Below are positions 9,711 to 21,155 of a DNA stretch of 64,000 bases, one piece after another. Location of the stretch: contig CP136066.1 of assembly GCA_032622095.1 (NCBI GenBank), positions 147,775,559-147,839,558 on the forward strand. Direction: 5' to 3'. Numbering within the stretch: position 1 is the first letter of the stretch; each line of letters starts with the position of its first letter. Both the position numbers and the translations under genes were made by a program. The stretch comes from Siphonodentalium dalli. Lineage: Eukaryota > Mollusca > Scaphopoda > Gadilida > Siphonodentaliidae. The notes under the pieces are model-generated. The model was not told the DNA's origin and did not search any database. It saw only the letters and a program-made list of their open reading frames with translations.

Positions 9711-11703
9711 CAGCACTGCTCACAGTAAGCGACCTGCTTTAACGAGGTGTACATGCGTTAGTACCGCGGTATTACACCGCGTGATACCGCCGATTCACGG
9801 TTGCACTACTGTGTGGTACCGCAGTACCACCGGAACGTTCGCGGTACCACCGCATTACCAACGGTAACGAATGCTAGTACCGCGGTGACATGCGGTAATG
9901 CACCGCGTAAAATGCTGTGACATTACCGCGATGCGGTAGCGTTTTTTTGACGAGGTTAATGACGGGAGGCGATGTGTGACTGCCAACTGCAAACAAATGG
10001 CATTCGTCGACAGTCTCCATGAACTGTATTGCCAATACACAATAGTGTGAGCCAAATGCCAAAAATGTGCGGCTGATTGTCTTATTGAGTGACTGAGTGC
10101 ATCAAACAAATGAACATACAAAACAATTTAAATCATCTTGGAATTCACTATGTGTTTTTTTTTGCAACAAACACTTTCAATTTAGATAGTGTTTTTGTCG
10201 TTACTCAGATTTTGAGATTTGTGTGTAATTATCTTGCGCGAACCAAACAGACTTTTATATAGAGGCATACTTTTCCCCTTTCCAATGCCAAAACATGCAT
10301 GCGTTTCATCCGAATCATGATTAGATAAGAATATGTGAAAATAATTTGTACCCTGAACTGCCAAGTACAGCAACTGCAATTCAACCGCTAAACGTTGCAA
10401 GAGATCAAACAATGGCACCCGACAATAATCACGGACGCGCACGTGCTCAGTGACTGTTGACGTATCAAAATCAAATCTTTTCCAAGCGCAATACGTTGGT
10501 CTATTGTCAGAGAATTTACAATGTTCAGTTGCGATATGGACGCTTGAGTTTGAGCTATTTGGTACTGCATACAATTCACAACATACAATTACCGGTATAT
10601 ATATTTTAGTTTTCATAACTTTTATGTACCTCTAATTTATTTGTACATGAAAGTTAAATGGAGACTTTTCACCCATCGTGAACCCCATGGTATCTGGAGA
10701 CATGCACGTAACATGCACGTGCTCCATTGTTTGATGTACCGGTAATTTACTGTGTGTCAATCACATGCTGTGACGTTGTTTCGAATCTCTGCATTACATT
10801 CGTTACTTTGAACTGTAATTACTGTAACTTCATTCTCCCGTCTAATTGGTCAATAAAATTTAACTTTTATCTATAACTTTCAACGATTTACAATTTTGAA
10901 TCAGCCAATCACCATGTACTTGTACTTATTTTTGTGTCGTGCTGATCACGGTATCGGTATCTCTCACCCACAAACTTCGCGGTAACATCAAATTAGAATT
11001 ACATCAGCATTGTCCAGAAATTGTGCACCTGCTACATCGTAACTGGTTGATCAAAGAAAGGACCATAATGCCACGGCTTTGTCTTTAACTATTCAAAAGA
11101 CATAATTCAGTATTGATTGTAAATTTATATCGGTATCACTGCATGTCGCATGGGACCTTGTTTATACGAAATGTCGCTTTATTTGTGTTTCACTTTTATG
11201 TTTTGATTTTGGTACGGGGAAAATATATGTAGTCGGAAAAAAGTTTAGGGTCGGCATCCAGAAACCGAAATACCAGAAACACACCTATTTTTTGTTTTTG
11301 GCATAAGATATAGAAGTTATACATCATATATTCAACCGCATGACACTATTGTGCATACACAGCCCGAGAGAGAATGAAGGCGGTACCGTCCTTACAATAA
11401 TGTATTTTTTCTTCCCAAGATCACGATTTGGATTCCTGCTGGCCGCCTAGTTTGTTTCACGCATGCTTTCACTTCGCGGTGGAGGGCGGTAATTTGAACG
11501 CGGTCACGAAAAAAATAACGCGGAAACGAGCACCAATAACGCGGTGATCTGCGGTAACCAGCAGTAAGAATACCGCCCAGTACCTCATGTCAACCGCCCT
11601 CCACTGCGGTACAAAATAATAAACGCGCTATTCTGGTGGTATCAACGCGGTAAGTACCGTCCCATAACCTCGTTAAACAGGTTGCTTAATAAGAGCATAG
11701 CTG
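9711..11703. mobile_element. 2 kb TA-flanked element with ACCGC-rich ends
   Basis: Inverted ends of about 40 bp: cagcactgctcacagtaagc, then gacctg and ttaacgagg, pair with the reverse of 11665-11703 with some mismatches. TA is duplicated at 9709-9710 and 11704-11705, and the interrupted MITE supplies the empty site. The terminal 200-350 bases at each side are crowded with accgc/gcggt motifs, while the middle is ordinary AT-rich DNA. Clustered subterminal motifs often bind transposase; here that is inference. TA duplication suggests a Tc1/mariner-like mechanism, but no transposase is coded. Confidence 0.7.
10182..10616 (-). CDS. hypothetical 144-residue reading frame
   Basis: The longest open frame inside the 2 kb element, starting at an ATG (MKTKIYIPVIVCCELYAV). 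I recognise no domain. It contains stretches that do not look random for AT-rich DNA (NRPTYCAWKRFDFDTS; VPLFDLLQRLAVELQLLYLA), but there is no codon-bias or homology support. It could be a decayed exon captured by the element, or chance. No splice sites were traced. Confidence 0.2.
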   Translation of the reverse strand: MKTKIYIPVIVCCELYAVPNSSNSSVHIATEHCKFSDNRPTYCAWKRFDFDTSTVTEHVRVRDYCRVPLFDLLQRLAVELQLLYLAVQGTNYFHIFLSNHDSDETHACFGIGKGKSMPLYKSLFGSRKIITHKSQNLSNDKNTI

Positions 11704-11871
11704 TATATATTAAAGAATGCATTGGCACATGATTTTCACAAAATTTCAGGAAGCTCCAGTCATGGGAAGGTTAATGTAGCCCAGTTACACTGTATGGTAT
11801 CTTTAGTCCCATTGGGATAGTCCCACATCTAGTTTTGATTGGTACAACTTTTGCACCAGCCAAGGTCTTAA

Positions 11872-12332
11872 AGGCCCACTTAATTTTCGAGTCACTGATT
11901 TTTTTTTTTTTATAGTGACTTGATATGCAGTTTTAATAACAATCTATACCATAATTCTTCACCATTTGAAACATCTGTGTCTCAGATGATGCCCATAGAG
12001 AAATAGAAAACAGCTGAAATCATAGAAAAATTACCCCTGTTTTGGCTCACAGAATGCAACAGAATTCAAACAAAAGATGAATTTTCAATGAAAGGGGAAT
12101 ATCTGTATCTTTCAGATATAGAGTTATTCCACCTTCATTGAAAATAATACACTTATTACTACAATCTAGATGACAAACACATGTTGGTAACTCAACAAAA
12201 ACAACATGATCACAGTTTATTACACCGGATAAGTTGATAATATAATGTTTTGGAGCTTCCTCTTTCAAATCGTATATTATATGGCATATATTTTATATAT
12301 GTGATCTGGGGGTACGAAAATTAAGTGGGCCT
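11872..12332. mobile_element. TTAA-flanked element, aggcccactt ends
   Basis: Perfect inverted ends aggcccacttaattttcg / cgaaaattaagtgggcct, with TTAA at 11868-11871 and 12333-12336. The 461 bp interior is AT-rich and non-coding. The ends differ from the CCCTT family nearby, so a separate TTAA-using group (Kolobok or piggyBac type) is likely. Confidence 0.75.
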
Positions 12333-12420
12333 TTAATCCTCTTGGCACACTGCTCATTCATTGTTATGGTACACCTGTCATATCTGCTCATGATTTATCA
12401 ATGCTCCTGTTGCTTATCAG

Positions 12421-12534
12421 GCCAGAGAAAAGATGTGCTATTAGCGCTACCAGAAATACTCTCACAGACTTGTATTGTTTTTGAAGTGACTCGATCTCCT
12501 GCAGAATTCATGAGATATAATATGCACCTTACAG
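12421..12534 (+). CDS. candidate internal exon, unrecognised
   Basis: A 114-base stretch between a strong acceptor (gctcctgttgcttatcag) and a donor (cttacag|gtgcat). It has one open frame of 37 codons in phase 1-1, including QRKDVLLALPEILSQTC and VTRSPAEFMRYNMHLT. It sits between two TTAA elements. No neighbouring exon was found on the forward strand, so this may be an orphan or a chance open frame. Confidence 0.25.
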
Positions 12535-12574
12535 GTGCATTCATGTATGGTGCATTCTGGAAATTAACCCTTAA

Positions 12575-13853
12575 CCCTTCCATGACTGGAGCTTTCTGAA
12601 ATTTTGTGAAAACCCTGTGCCAATGCTTGAATTCTCTTATGTACATGTATGCTTGTCACCCACAGGAAGCCATGCATATATAAGAGAATGCATTGGACTA
12701 ATAATATTTACCTTGGTACCTTCATGGTGTAATCAACTCCTACAGTTTTTATCCTAAAGATTTGAAACTTCAGAATATTGTTGCCCATGTATTGAAGATG
12801 TGCAACATGTATATAGATGATGGAAAAATTATTTTTTGACAGAGTTATTAACCATTTTCGACTTAGAAAATACATTTTTTATAATTTTCTGTATGAGGGT
12901 ACCTTCATGGTGTAATCAACTCCTCCTACAGTTTTGATCGTAGATATTTGAAACTTCAGAGTATTGTTGCCCACATATTGGAGATGTGCAACATGTATAT
13001 AGATAACGGAAAAATTATTTTTTTATGGAGTTATTAACCCTTTTCGACTTAGAAAATTTCAACATTTCTTAAAATTTCTTTAACAAAGCGGCATCGACTT
13101 GCCACATCTTCGGGGGACACTGTGGTCAGCTGACCTTTTATTCTCTTATATATGCGGGGCTCCCTTTTAAAGGGAGACTTGCATATATAAGAGAATGCAC
13201 TGGCACAGGATCTTTAAAGGCAAGGATGGCCTTCATTATAAGTTATAATTTAGAAATAACAGTTACCAAATTAGGAAAACGAGCGCGAATTCAAAATTGA
13301 GCGAAAAATAGTACTGCGCGAATTTAAATATGAGTAAGGTAATATAATGATAGTATGAATGTGATATTATCTACAAAACACACTTTTTATGAACCGAGCA
13401 TTTGTTTATATACAGCATGTGAAGAGTGTGATAAGCAAAACACTCAACAATGGCAATTTTTAAAGGAGAGTGATTTATGGTGACCAATTGAACACTGATA
13501 TCTTAAAAGGCAAGGATTTAATAGCAAACTCTATACCGTATGTTGTAAACAACTTGGTGGCATTTCTAACCAAAGTTCACTTATAGCGATGTCTCTGCGG
13601 TTTACAGTGGTTTGCTTCTTGCATACCCTTTACGTACTGTTCCTTTACATTACGTGTCGTTTTGTTTGCATAACACAGAGTACTAACATGGAAATGTACG
13701 TGATATTTATGATTGGTATAAGTTTGTTTATAATATAATATTCTTTCTGTTCATTGTGGTTTTAATGGATGTGACTATTTTAACAGCAATACCCACCACA
13801 ATTGCTTACCATATCTTTAATGCTGCACCAGCACAGCTCCCATCATGAAAGGG
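12575..13853. mobile_element. enlarged TTAA palindromic MITE
   Basis: TTAA at 12571-12574 and 13854-13857, with family ends cccttccatgactggagc and catcatgaaaggg. The core hairpins (12630-12695 and 13140-13205) are pushed apart by a tandem duplication at 12715-13070. The right arm is split from its end by about 590 bases of unrelated AT-rich DNA (13222-13810) inserted at 'atctttaa'. No coding is seen in either insert. Confidence 0.65.
12715..13070. repeat. two-copy tandem repeat, about 183 bp
   Basis: Both copies begin ggtaccttcatggtgtaatc (12713 and 12896) and share gaaacttcagartattgttg and gcaacatgtatatagat. Divergence is moderate, so this is an old local duplication inside the MITE. Confidence 0.75.
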
Positions 13854-14256
13854 TTAAAGTTAACATATTTCTCCCCTTGCATGGTAACATTATCATTATG
13901 TTGGAAAGTTGAGTATCTTAATCACAACAAAAACTGAATTAGAATTTTACATTAAACATATTCTCCTGGCGTTAAATTCTCTCGAATAAAGCTCTGGTTT
14001 CTTACTCTCAACCCTTTCTTTACAAAATACTCATTGATGAACTATAGAACTTTGTGGAACTATAGAAATGATCGGTGTTGTTGAATATATTCAACAAATG
14101 ACCATAGGCTGTTTGTTCAACTAATTATCTGAACATTTCCCACCAATTAATAGGAATCCTTCTGCTCGTGTATTATTTGTTTTTCTGGCTGTTGTCTGCT
14201 TTTATTACCTGAACACCCATCCAAGTGAATACTAGACCGCTCCAATGTATACTTTG

Positions 14257-14556
14257 GCTGAAGGGGTCACTCTCACCAAAAAAAGTGCTGAAGGGTACAC
14301 AGGGTTTGAAAATGTGCTGAAGGGTACACAGGGTTTGTGATCGGCACGAACACCATTACTTAAATTGTGTTTATGAAAGTCTGGCACCCATTAGCAGTTT
14401 GTTTTCAGTACATTTTAATATTCATTGGAACATATGGCAGATACGAAAACTGAATGTCCTTTAGAACGACATTTCAAACCCTGTGTACCCTTCAGCACAT
14501 TTTGAAAATCCTGTGTACCCTTCAGCACTTTTTTTGGTGAGAGTGACCCCTTCAGC
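14257..14556. mobile_element. 300 bp MITE with 9-bp target duplication
   Basis: Long inverted arms (about 80 bp) beginning gctgaaggggtcactctcac. The direct repeat tatactttg flanks it exactly at 14248-14256 and 14557-14565. Each arm also carries the phrase gtgctgaagggtacacagg twice. A 9-bp duplication with long arms fits a Mutator-like (MULE) MITE; the group name is inferred. Confidence 0.8.
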
Positions 14557-14730
14557 TATACTTTGTGGGAGATTCCATTTAGTAAAGTAATGCTTTAATA
14601 TAATGATCCAAGGGGGCCACACCGCTGTAGCAAAATCACTCAGAATCATGTTTCCAGATTCATTTAGAATGTTGTTGTAAAGGTTTGAATGAAAAATTTT
14701 CCTCTTGTCATATTGCAATAGATCTTTTAC

Positions 14731-14854
14731 ACTTTCATGACGGGAGCCACGTAATGCACTGGCTTACATGGTCAAGGTAAATAATGTTAGGCCAATGTAA
14801 TCTCTTTAGCACAGGGTTTTCGCAAACTTTCAGGAAGCTCCAGTCATGGAAGAG
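14731..14854. mobile_element. short TTAA MITE, internally deleted
   Basis: Ends actttcatgacgggagc and gaagctccagtcatggaaga, flanked by TTAC (14727-14730, a decayed TTAA) and TTAA (14855-14858). The hairpins are lost; the link ggcttacatggtcaaggtaa is kept. It lies inside the candidate exon. Confidence 0.7.
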
Positions 14855-14858
14855 TTAA

Positions 14859-15711
14859 TAATTCTGATGCTGATTGTCATAATAAAGAATACATTCCAAA
14901 CATTGGAAAATATTTGCTCATTAGAACAATCTATTCAGCATTTAAAGTGTAATAATAGATGCCTTTTGGTTGACTTCCTCCGCAATGAGGACACAACATT
15001 AAGTCTGGGGTTCAAATGTATCCTCAGCTGCCACTTGATTTGTTGAACTTTATCATCAACATTTCCTAAAAATGATTGAATGGGAATTAAAAAGGCACTT
15101 CTCTACTTGTTGTTTTGTTGTTTGCTCATGTTATCTGACCACCCCTACAAATAAAGAATGAACCATTCTAGGGTTTACTTTTAGAATTGAATGGGAGAAT
15201 CTATTCATCATTCTGAGGGTTAAAAGCTCCACGTAGATGCCTTCTAGTTGACATCCTATGCAATGTTGACACAACATAGTCTGGGGTTCAAATGTTTCCT
15301 TAGCTGCCACTTGATTCCTAAGATAATGGATATATTGTGTTTGCTGCAGTCGTCAAGGCTGCGACTTGCATTTGCAAGGCTCCTGCGTGATTTACTAGAA
15401 TCTATCACATCATTCACATGCTAATTTCCGCACAGTTCAATCTGAGTCTGATAGGCTCATATGAGTTTCAGCATACAGATTTCCACATCTAAATTTTGTG
15501 TGTATTTTTTGCTTTCTTTTCTATCCAGGGATGTGATAGACGGTCTCTGTTGCGGGAGGAGGGGGGGGGGGCACATTGAAACTTCCAACTGCACCCACCC
15601 CACCATTTGCACCCTACTGTTAATATTTCCCAACTGGTACCCCAAACTTTCCAACTTTGGAAACTTCCAAGAATACTCATTTTGCTTACTCTTTGTAAAT
15701 GTAGAATTACA
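14859..15711. repeat. diverged local duplication, no gene
   Basis: Two related stretches, 14955-15046 and 15232-15316, share gacacaacat, agtctggggttcaaatgt and agctgccacttgatt. The rest has a G-rich run near 15560 and no coding I can support. Confidence 0.5.
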
Positions 15712-15906
15712 TTATTCACGTCCCATTTGTTGATTTAAGTATATTTTATCGAGGTTTTGGATCATGTAATAAATAGAATCTACAACTCGTCCCCAGTTTA
15801 TAGCAGAATTTACAAAATGAGTCCAGTATAAAATGAGGTCTGGACTGAGCCTTTGGCGGGTTTTGGATCCCGCTATAAACTGGGGACGAGTTGTAGATCC
15901 TCTATA
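15712..15906. repeat. hairpin repeat, copy 1 of the ctacaactcgtccc family
   Basis: Arms ctacaactcgtccccagttt / aaactggggacgagttgtag surround a loop. The outer edges read ataaatagaat and atcctctataaa. A second copy, with the same upstream sequence (cacgtcccattt..gttttggatca), is at 27474-27694. Confidence 0.7.
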
Positions 15907-16042
15907 AAGTTACTAAAGACTGCTATTAATTAAAATAGTATTAGGGCTGGCACAGAAACTTTTTTATAAACTTTATGTAACTGATTTCATGTGATATCGT
16001 TGTTATTTAATTATTACCAATTTACCACTTTGGAATTGTTAA

Positions 16043-16180
16043 CCGTTCAATGACTGGATTGTCCTGAAATTTTGCAAAAACCCTCGCATATATAATAAGA
16101 GAATAAATGGGCCTAACAATATTTACCTTGACTTTGTAAGCCAGTGCATTCTCTTATATATGCGAGGCTCCCTATGGGAA
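16043..16180. mobile_element. right-truncated TTAA MITE
   Basis: TTAA at 16039-16042, then a decayed end and one core hairpin half (gtgcattctcttatatatgc). The other end is missing. Confidence 0.55.
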
Positions 16181-16213
16181 TCCTTCTTCCTTCTGCACTT
16201 GTAAGTTGTATTA

Positions 16214-16427
16214 CAGTAATGCCTTAAATAATTGACTCCTTAACCACAGCAGAACTATGGGTAATTTTTCAGGATTTAGTTGGAAATATGGCTTGTGTGC
16301 CATTCATCGGAAAGCTCTCAGTGAGAGCTTTCCTATGAATGGCAACAAGCCATATTTCCGACTAAATCCTGAAAAGTTAACCGTAATTCTGCTGTGGTTA
16401 AGGAGTCGACTATTTAGGGCATTACTG
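16214..16427. mobile_element. full-length TA MITE (cagtaatgcc family)
   Basis: A near-perfect 214 bp snapback. Arms run from cagtaatgccttaaataatt to the centre gctctcagtgagagct. TA flanks both sides (16212-16213, 16428-16429). CAGT ends and TA duplication fit a Tc1/mariner-type MITE. This and 46447-46658 are the reference full-length copies in the window. Confidence 0.85.
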
Positions 16428-16846
16428 TACATTCAGTTATCATCTGGAAACCCATAAAACTAAAATATACCATTTACATAATACAGGACGTATAACAAAT
16501 AACAGATTATATTTCAGTCAAGAATGGCTGCTTCACACATAAGGTATAAATCTAATTGTTTCTGTAAAATAAAATCATTTTAATTTAAAATTAAAATGAC
16601 AGGCATTGTGTGTAAATTGGCATTTGCAGCTATTTGCTATACAAGGTACAATATACCTGTAAATTGATATTTGACTTAGCACTGTGAATAACAGTGTAAA
16701 TACATTTGTTTATCTGTATGAAGACATTTGTCTTGTGTTGTGTATAAACAAATCTTATAGGAGGAATGTTGACAATCAATTGCAATAAAGTCAGTGCATC
16801 TGTCCTGAGGGCCCAACTTTAGTGCCACACCACACCACATCACATA

Positions 16847-18270
16847 CACATGTATGAGGGTATCACCCCCCCCTCCCCCCTGAATCCCGAATACGAGTTA
16901 ATTTTGGGGGGTGAATCCTGAATACGAGTTAATTTTGGGGGGGTGAATCCTGAATACATGTTAAGAAATAATATGCGATAAATGACATACAAATTGACTG
17001 TTTTAATATCAGACAGATACAAGCAGAAGTTACATAGACACATTATGATGCCGGTCGCGTTATGAGGCCGTTATACCATTAATGATACTTTATGATCAGG
17101 AATGTGGCTAGAGGGTTTCCGTTGGGGGGTGTCCACCTTTGGTATTTCCAACTGCACCCCCCCTTCCCCCCTCTTGAGTCAGAATCAGACCGAACACAAG
17201 TTTTGCATAATTCCATTTGCACACCCCCCTTCCACCTCAGTGTTTAGGCCTAATATCCTATATCTTCATAAACCATGGTTCTATATTCCCGGTATGAGAA
17301 CATTCAGATATTTTAACCTGAAACATTGCATAAATCCTAACATCTAGTGGTCTAACTCCATACAAATGCACACGTCTACGGGCAAGAGACCACGACACAC
17401 CGAGCTGACCATCGTTGTTCGGCCGGTGTGAGAAAATTTTGAAATTTGAACAAGAAAATCACAAATCCTAGCATCCAGACTGGCCTCAACTAAAGCTTTC
17501 CTATAGTGTTGGAAATTTCAAACCTCATACTCCGCCTCAGGTTGGAAAAATCTCCAACTGATGACCACAAGTTTGATCAAATGTAGTAAAATATTGTTAA
17601 AATTATTAGCATTTTTGTATTGGCCACAGGGGAGAGACAATGACACACCGGGCCGACCATGGAATTTTTTTTAATCTGAACAAGAAAATTGCAAAATCCT
17701 AGCATCTAGACTAGCGTCAAGCATTCTTAGAGTTGGAAATTTCAAACCTGACACACCACTTAGGTTGGAAAATTTACAACTGATGACAATTCCAATGCCA
17801 ATGTTGACCAAATGTATGAGAATATTGTTTTCTTAAATTAACTAGCATTTTTTGACTGGCCACGGGGGAGGGATCAGGACACAAGATTTCCAAGTCTTGG
17901 AAATTTCCAACCTGTCACCCTCCTGAGGTTGGAAATTTCCAACTGATGACCATTTCATTCCAAAATTTTGACAAAAAATAGGAAAATATGCAAATATTGG
18001 TCCAAAAACAATTAATTCCCCCCCCCCCCCCCCCAATAAATTGTTTGAAAATCAAACTACAAGAACATTTCAACCTATTATAGGTGTGAAATTTCCAACT
18101 AACTAGCACAAAATATTATTTTGCGCCATCAAAACCTGCGTCCAAGATGTTTTGCTTGAACCCGAATACCAGTTAATTCGGGGGTATGAATCCTGCGTAA
18201 GGCTTCAAAACACCCTGAATCCCGCGTACCGAAAAGGGGGGGGGGGGGGTGATACCCTCATGTATGTCTT
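16847..18270. mobile_element. 1.4 kb element with gagggtatcaccccc ends
   Basis: Inverted ends tgagggtatcacccccc face each other at 16853 and about 18265. The same motif family, gaatcc..gaatac.agttaatt, lies just inside both ends, tandem on the left (16877-16960). It interrupts a dispersed repeat seen uninterrupted at 21540-21600 (accaccacatcacagaagtc). The interior has several tttccaac phrases and C runs but no gene. Confidence 0.6.
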
Positions 18271-18404
18271 TATGCTTTGTCCCAAAACTATGCACCTTAA
18301 TCCAGTGTGAAAATTTATAGAAAATGTCTTTTCCAATCTCGTTATCCAAGGAATCATTATTAAAACTTTATTCAATAAATTTACACCATACCTTAAAATA
18401 TGGT

Positions 18405-18500
18405 GCTGGACATTAGCAGAATGAGGTCCCCAGAGGGTGAATTTAGTGACGCTACCTGCACAGTGGGCTGGCATCACTAAATCACTGATATTGGAGATCA
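18405..18500. repeat. dispersed gaatttagtgacgct hairpin repeat
   Basis: The phrase gcagaatgaggtccccagag ggtg-aatttag, followed by its reverse, recurs at 19247-19345, 33074-33310, 34332-34445, 39470-39690, 40708-40820, 46198-46440, 47440-47545, 47695-47750 and 53964-54040. Arms are about 30 bp. No target duplication was settled. Confidence 0.6.
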
Positions 18501-18609
18501 AGACATAGATTTACATTCCTGGATGGTGAATATTGTGATGTGCACCCATTGGGCACCTTGATAATGCATTGTGTCCTCTGCCAATTTGGGGATATAAAGA
18601 AACTAAACT

Positions 18610-19850
18610 ATATAAAAGGTCGTTAGACCTCATGTCCGCCTCTAAGTGTCGGCTTGATACGACCGCTGTTTGCGCATAAAAACCTGTTTTTAGTTCTAGT
18701 AAACCTACATACCAAATTTAATTTCATTCAGTACACATTTTACTAAAGGTATCATCCGGAAACCTCAAATTGGCAAAAATTCTAAGTAAAAAAGGGACAT
18801 AACTCTGGTGAAAATTGGCGGGCGGAACCCGAATTCGAACTTGACCTGTGTTCTGCTGGGAGAAAGACACATACCAACTTTGGTTCAGATCAAATAATCC
18901 AAACTGGAGTTATCGGTCGGAAACCAAAAATGTTAACAGACGGTCAAATTCTAAGTCGAAAAGGGGGCATAACTCTGGTGAAAATGGCGGACGGAACCAG
19001 AATCCGAACTTGACCTGTCTTTTCTGCTAGTAAACCCACATACCAAATTTAGTTTAATTTGGTTCACTCTAACTAAAGTTATCATCCGGAAACCTCGGAC
19101 GCACGCACGCACAGATGCACAGGCTGATTATAATAGTCCTCAGAACCCGTTGGGTCGGCGGACAAAAAGAAAAAGAAAGTTTCCAAAGAAGTTTCTAAAG
19201 CAACTAAAAAACTTGTTCATTTGATAATAAGGATACTTTCCAGAGAAGATGATGCCCATGCAGAACGAGATCCCCAGAATGTGAATTTAGTGATGATAAC
19301 CCGCTGTGTGGGTTAGCATCACTAAATTCACCCCCTTGTGTAGGGTGATCAAATAGAAATGGAGAATAATCTTGCTCAAAGTAGTTATTTTTATACGCTC
19401 TTTTGAAAAAAGGTCGTATTATGTTATCAGTCCGTCCGTCCGTCCGTCCATCTTAGCGTCGAGCCGTCCGTCCATCTATCGAGCCGTCCGTCCGTTAACA
19501 TTTTTGGTTTCCGATCAATAACTCCAGTTTGGATTATTTGATCTCAACCAAAGTTGGTATGTGTATTTCCCAGCTAAAGATACAGGCCAAGTTCGAATAT
19601 GGGTTCCGTCCAATTATTTTTACATGAGTTACGGCCCTTATATTTTTCGACTTAGAATTTGTCCATCTGTTAAAAATTTTGGTTTCCGACCAATAACTCC
19701 AGTTTGGATTATTTAATCTGAACCAAAGTTGGTATGTGTATTTCCCAGCAAACGATACAGGCCAAGTTCGAATATGGGTTCCGTCCAATTATTTTTACAT
19801 GAGTTACAGCCCTTTTTCGACTTAGAATTTGACCGCATTTTGGCATTGAA
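18610..19850. repeat. inverted pair of tandem units around (GTCC)n
   Basis: Right side: two units of about 176 bp (19497-19672, 19673-19840) containing ataactccagtttggattat. Left side: reverse-orientation units at 18770-19090 (aataatccaaactggagtta). A (gtcc)n run at 19430-19450 and a (gcac)n run near 19100 mark the inner edges. No coding. Confidence 0.65.
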
Positions 19851-19969
19851 ATTAGGGGTATATCAGATTTTCTTCAAATGTAAGCTCAAAGTATTATTTT
19901 ATTTTGCGGCAGTACAATTCAAAATAGCTAAAGAGTGTATTTTGCCACGCCCTAGCGATGCTCTTGTTT

Positions 19970-20260
19970 ACAAATATATATTATATCCAAATTGACAAAA
20001 CGCAGCGTCATTCTTATATATTCATTAAATGCAGTGACTTCCGACGGCACAATCATTATTGTTAGTTCATCACAGATAGTTGCATCCTGGCTCAAGAAGT
20101 AAATATTTACAATTGAGCGCAGTTCAGTCGATGTTTTCTATAAGGTGGTACGGTCGATTTGCTTGAGATTTTCGGCGATGTTAGTAGAATGCTACATTCC
20201 TTCACTTGGCATAGCACCTGAATATTAACTTATTAGTTTCACACACCCGAATAAGTCCTT
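19970..20260. repeat. dispersed repeat, partner at 55290-55590
   Basis: The reverse complement of 55290-55590 matches with moderate divergence, for example gatttgcttgagattttcgg in both. Changes between copies look neutral, so I treat it as non-coding. Confidence 0.6.
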
Positions 20261-21003
20261 AGTATGTCTTTAACAATAGTCAATGACTTCTAACTAAGCT
20301 CTGAATTGAACTATTGAAAATGAAATGTTACCCAAATTCATTAAAAATGACGAACCTTTATTTCAAATCTGAAGAGAAAATTTAATTAATGTTATTTCTA
20401 GTTTAATTTTTTTCCTGAGAAATGACTTAATTTTAGACTCATTTTAACCCCTTTCTATACTAAATACTGATAATAATTATTATAAAACACATTCCACAAT
20501 CCATTAGTTCCAATGCTGTACAACAGAGAAAAATCCTACAAAAACATATAAAGCCATGCAGTCAATCTCATGTTTCTCAGGCCCGCGTGCATGGTCCCGA
20601 AACCACGCACATGCAACCTTTTTATTCGCATTTTATTCGAAACCCCCCCTGTGGAACTTAAAAATATAAACTCTTTAAAATGGGGTAAAGTAGTTTAAAT
20701 ATTATAGTTCATGGTAATTGAACATGGTACATGAATTGTTTTGAATGTCTATAAATGTAGCATTAAAATCTAACTTTTAAGAGAATTTAATGATGTTAGA
20801 AAATTTAATCTGATTTGAGGAAAAGGAAGTGAAAAGTCCAATATTAAACAACATATTGTGTATAATATGATTATTATTATACCAGTCTGTTGGTGCTTGT
20901 AGGTTAAAAGTTTGGGGTTGGCACTATATTGTTGAAATATTCAGACTAATTGGAAGATATTGAGAAAAAAAAGTGGGAAAAATAAGTTTTAGCTACATGT
21001 ACC
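20261..21003. other. no gene or clear repeat seen
   Basis: Plain AT-rich DNA, six-frame readings all short. Confidence 0.5.
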
Positions 21004-21005
21004 TA

Positions 21006-21155
21006 CAGTAATGCCCTAAATAATCGACTGCTTATTAAACCATAGCAGAATTATGGGTAACTTTTCAGGATTTAGTCAGAAATATGGCTTGTTGCCATTC
21101 ATCGGAAAGCTCTCACTTGTTGCCATTCATCGGAAAGATCTCACTGAGAGCTTTC
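21006..21155. mobile_element. half of a TA MITE (cagtaatgcc family)
   Basis: TA then cagtaatgccctaaataatc, left arm to the centre, with a short internal repeat of gttgccattcatcggaaag. The right arm is missing. Confidence 0.7.

Larger units (their letters stand above)
9523..11770. mobile_element. TTAA-type palindromic MITE, split by an insertion
   Basis: Flanked by TTAA at 9519-9522 and 11771-11774. Ends read acctttcatgatggg and catgggaaggt. The body has the family's paired hairpins built from gcattctcttatatatgcga, at 9579-9637 and from 9669. The second hairpin is cut by the element at 9711-11703; on either side the text rejoins as gactca-ta-tattaaagaatgc. TTAA target use and CCCTT ends fit a piggyBac-type non-autonomous element; the family name is inferred. 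Confidence 0.75.
14209..14869 (-). pseudogene. candidate exon split by two MITEs
   Basis: Read on the reverse strand. After an acceptor (ttattatgacaatcag) at 14869 a frame opens (SELLKDLLQYDKRK) that only becomes continuous if the TTAA MITE 14731-14854 is skipped. It runs on through NESGNMILSDFATAVWP, and continues across the 9-bp-duplication MITE 14257-14556 into HWSGLVFTWMGVQ before a CAG|GTAATA donor at 14208. Both target-site junctions preserve frame, which is unlikely by chance. Total is about 75 codons. The family is not recognised. With both MITEs present the exon is dead in this copy. Confidence 0.4.

Noticed and set aside
15008-15026. tRNA B-box (ggggttcaaatg) suggesting a tRNA or SINE
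   Set aside because: No A-box or cloverleaf could be drawn upstream; it is part of a local duplication.
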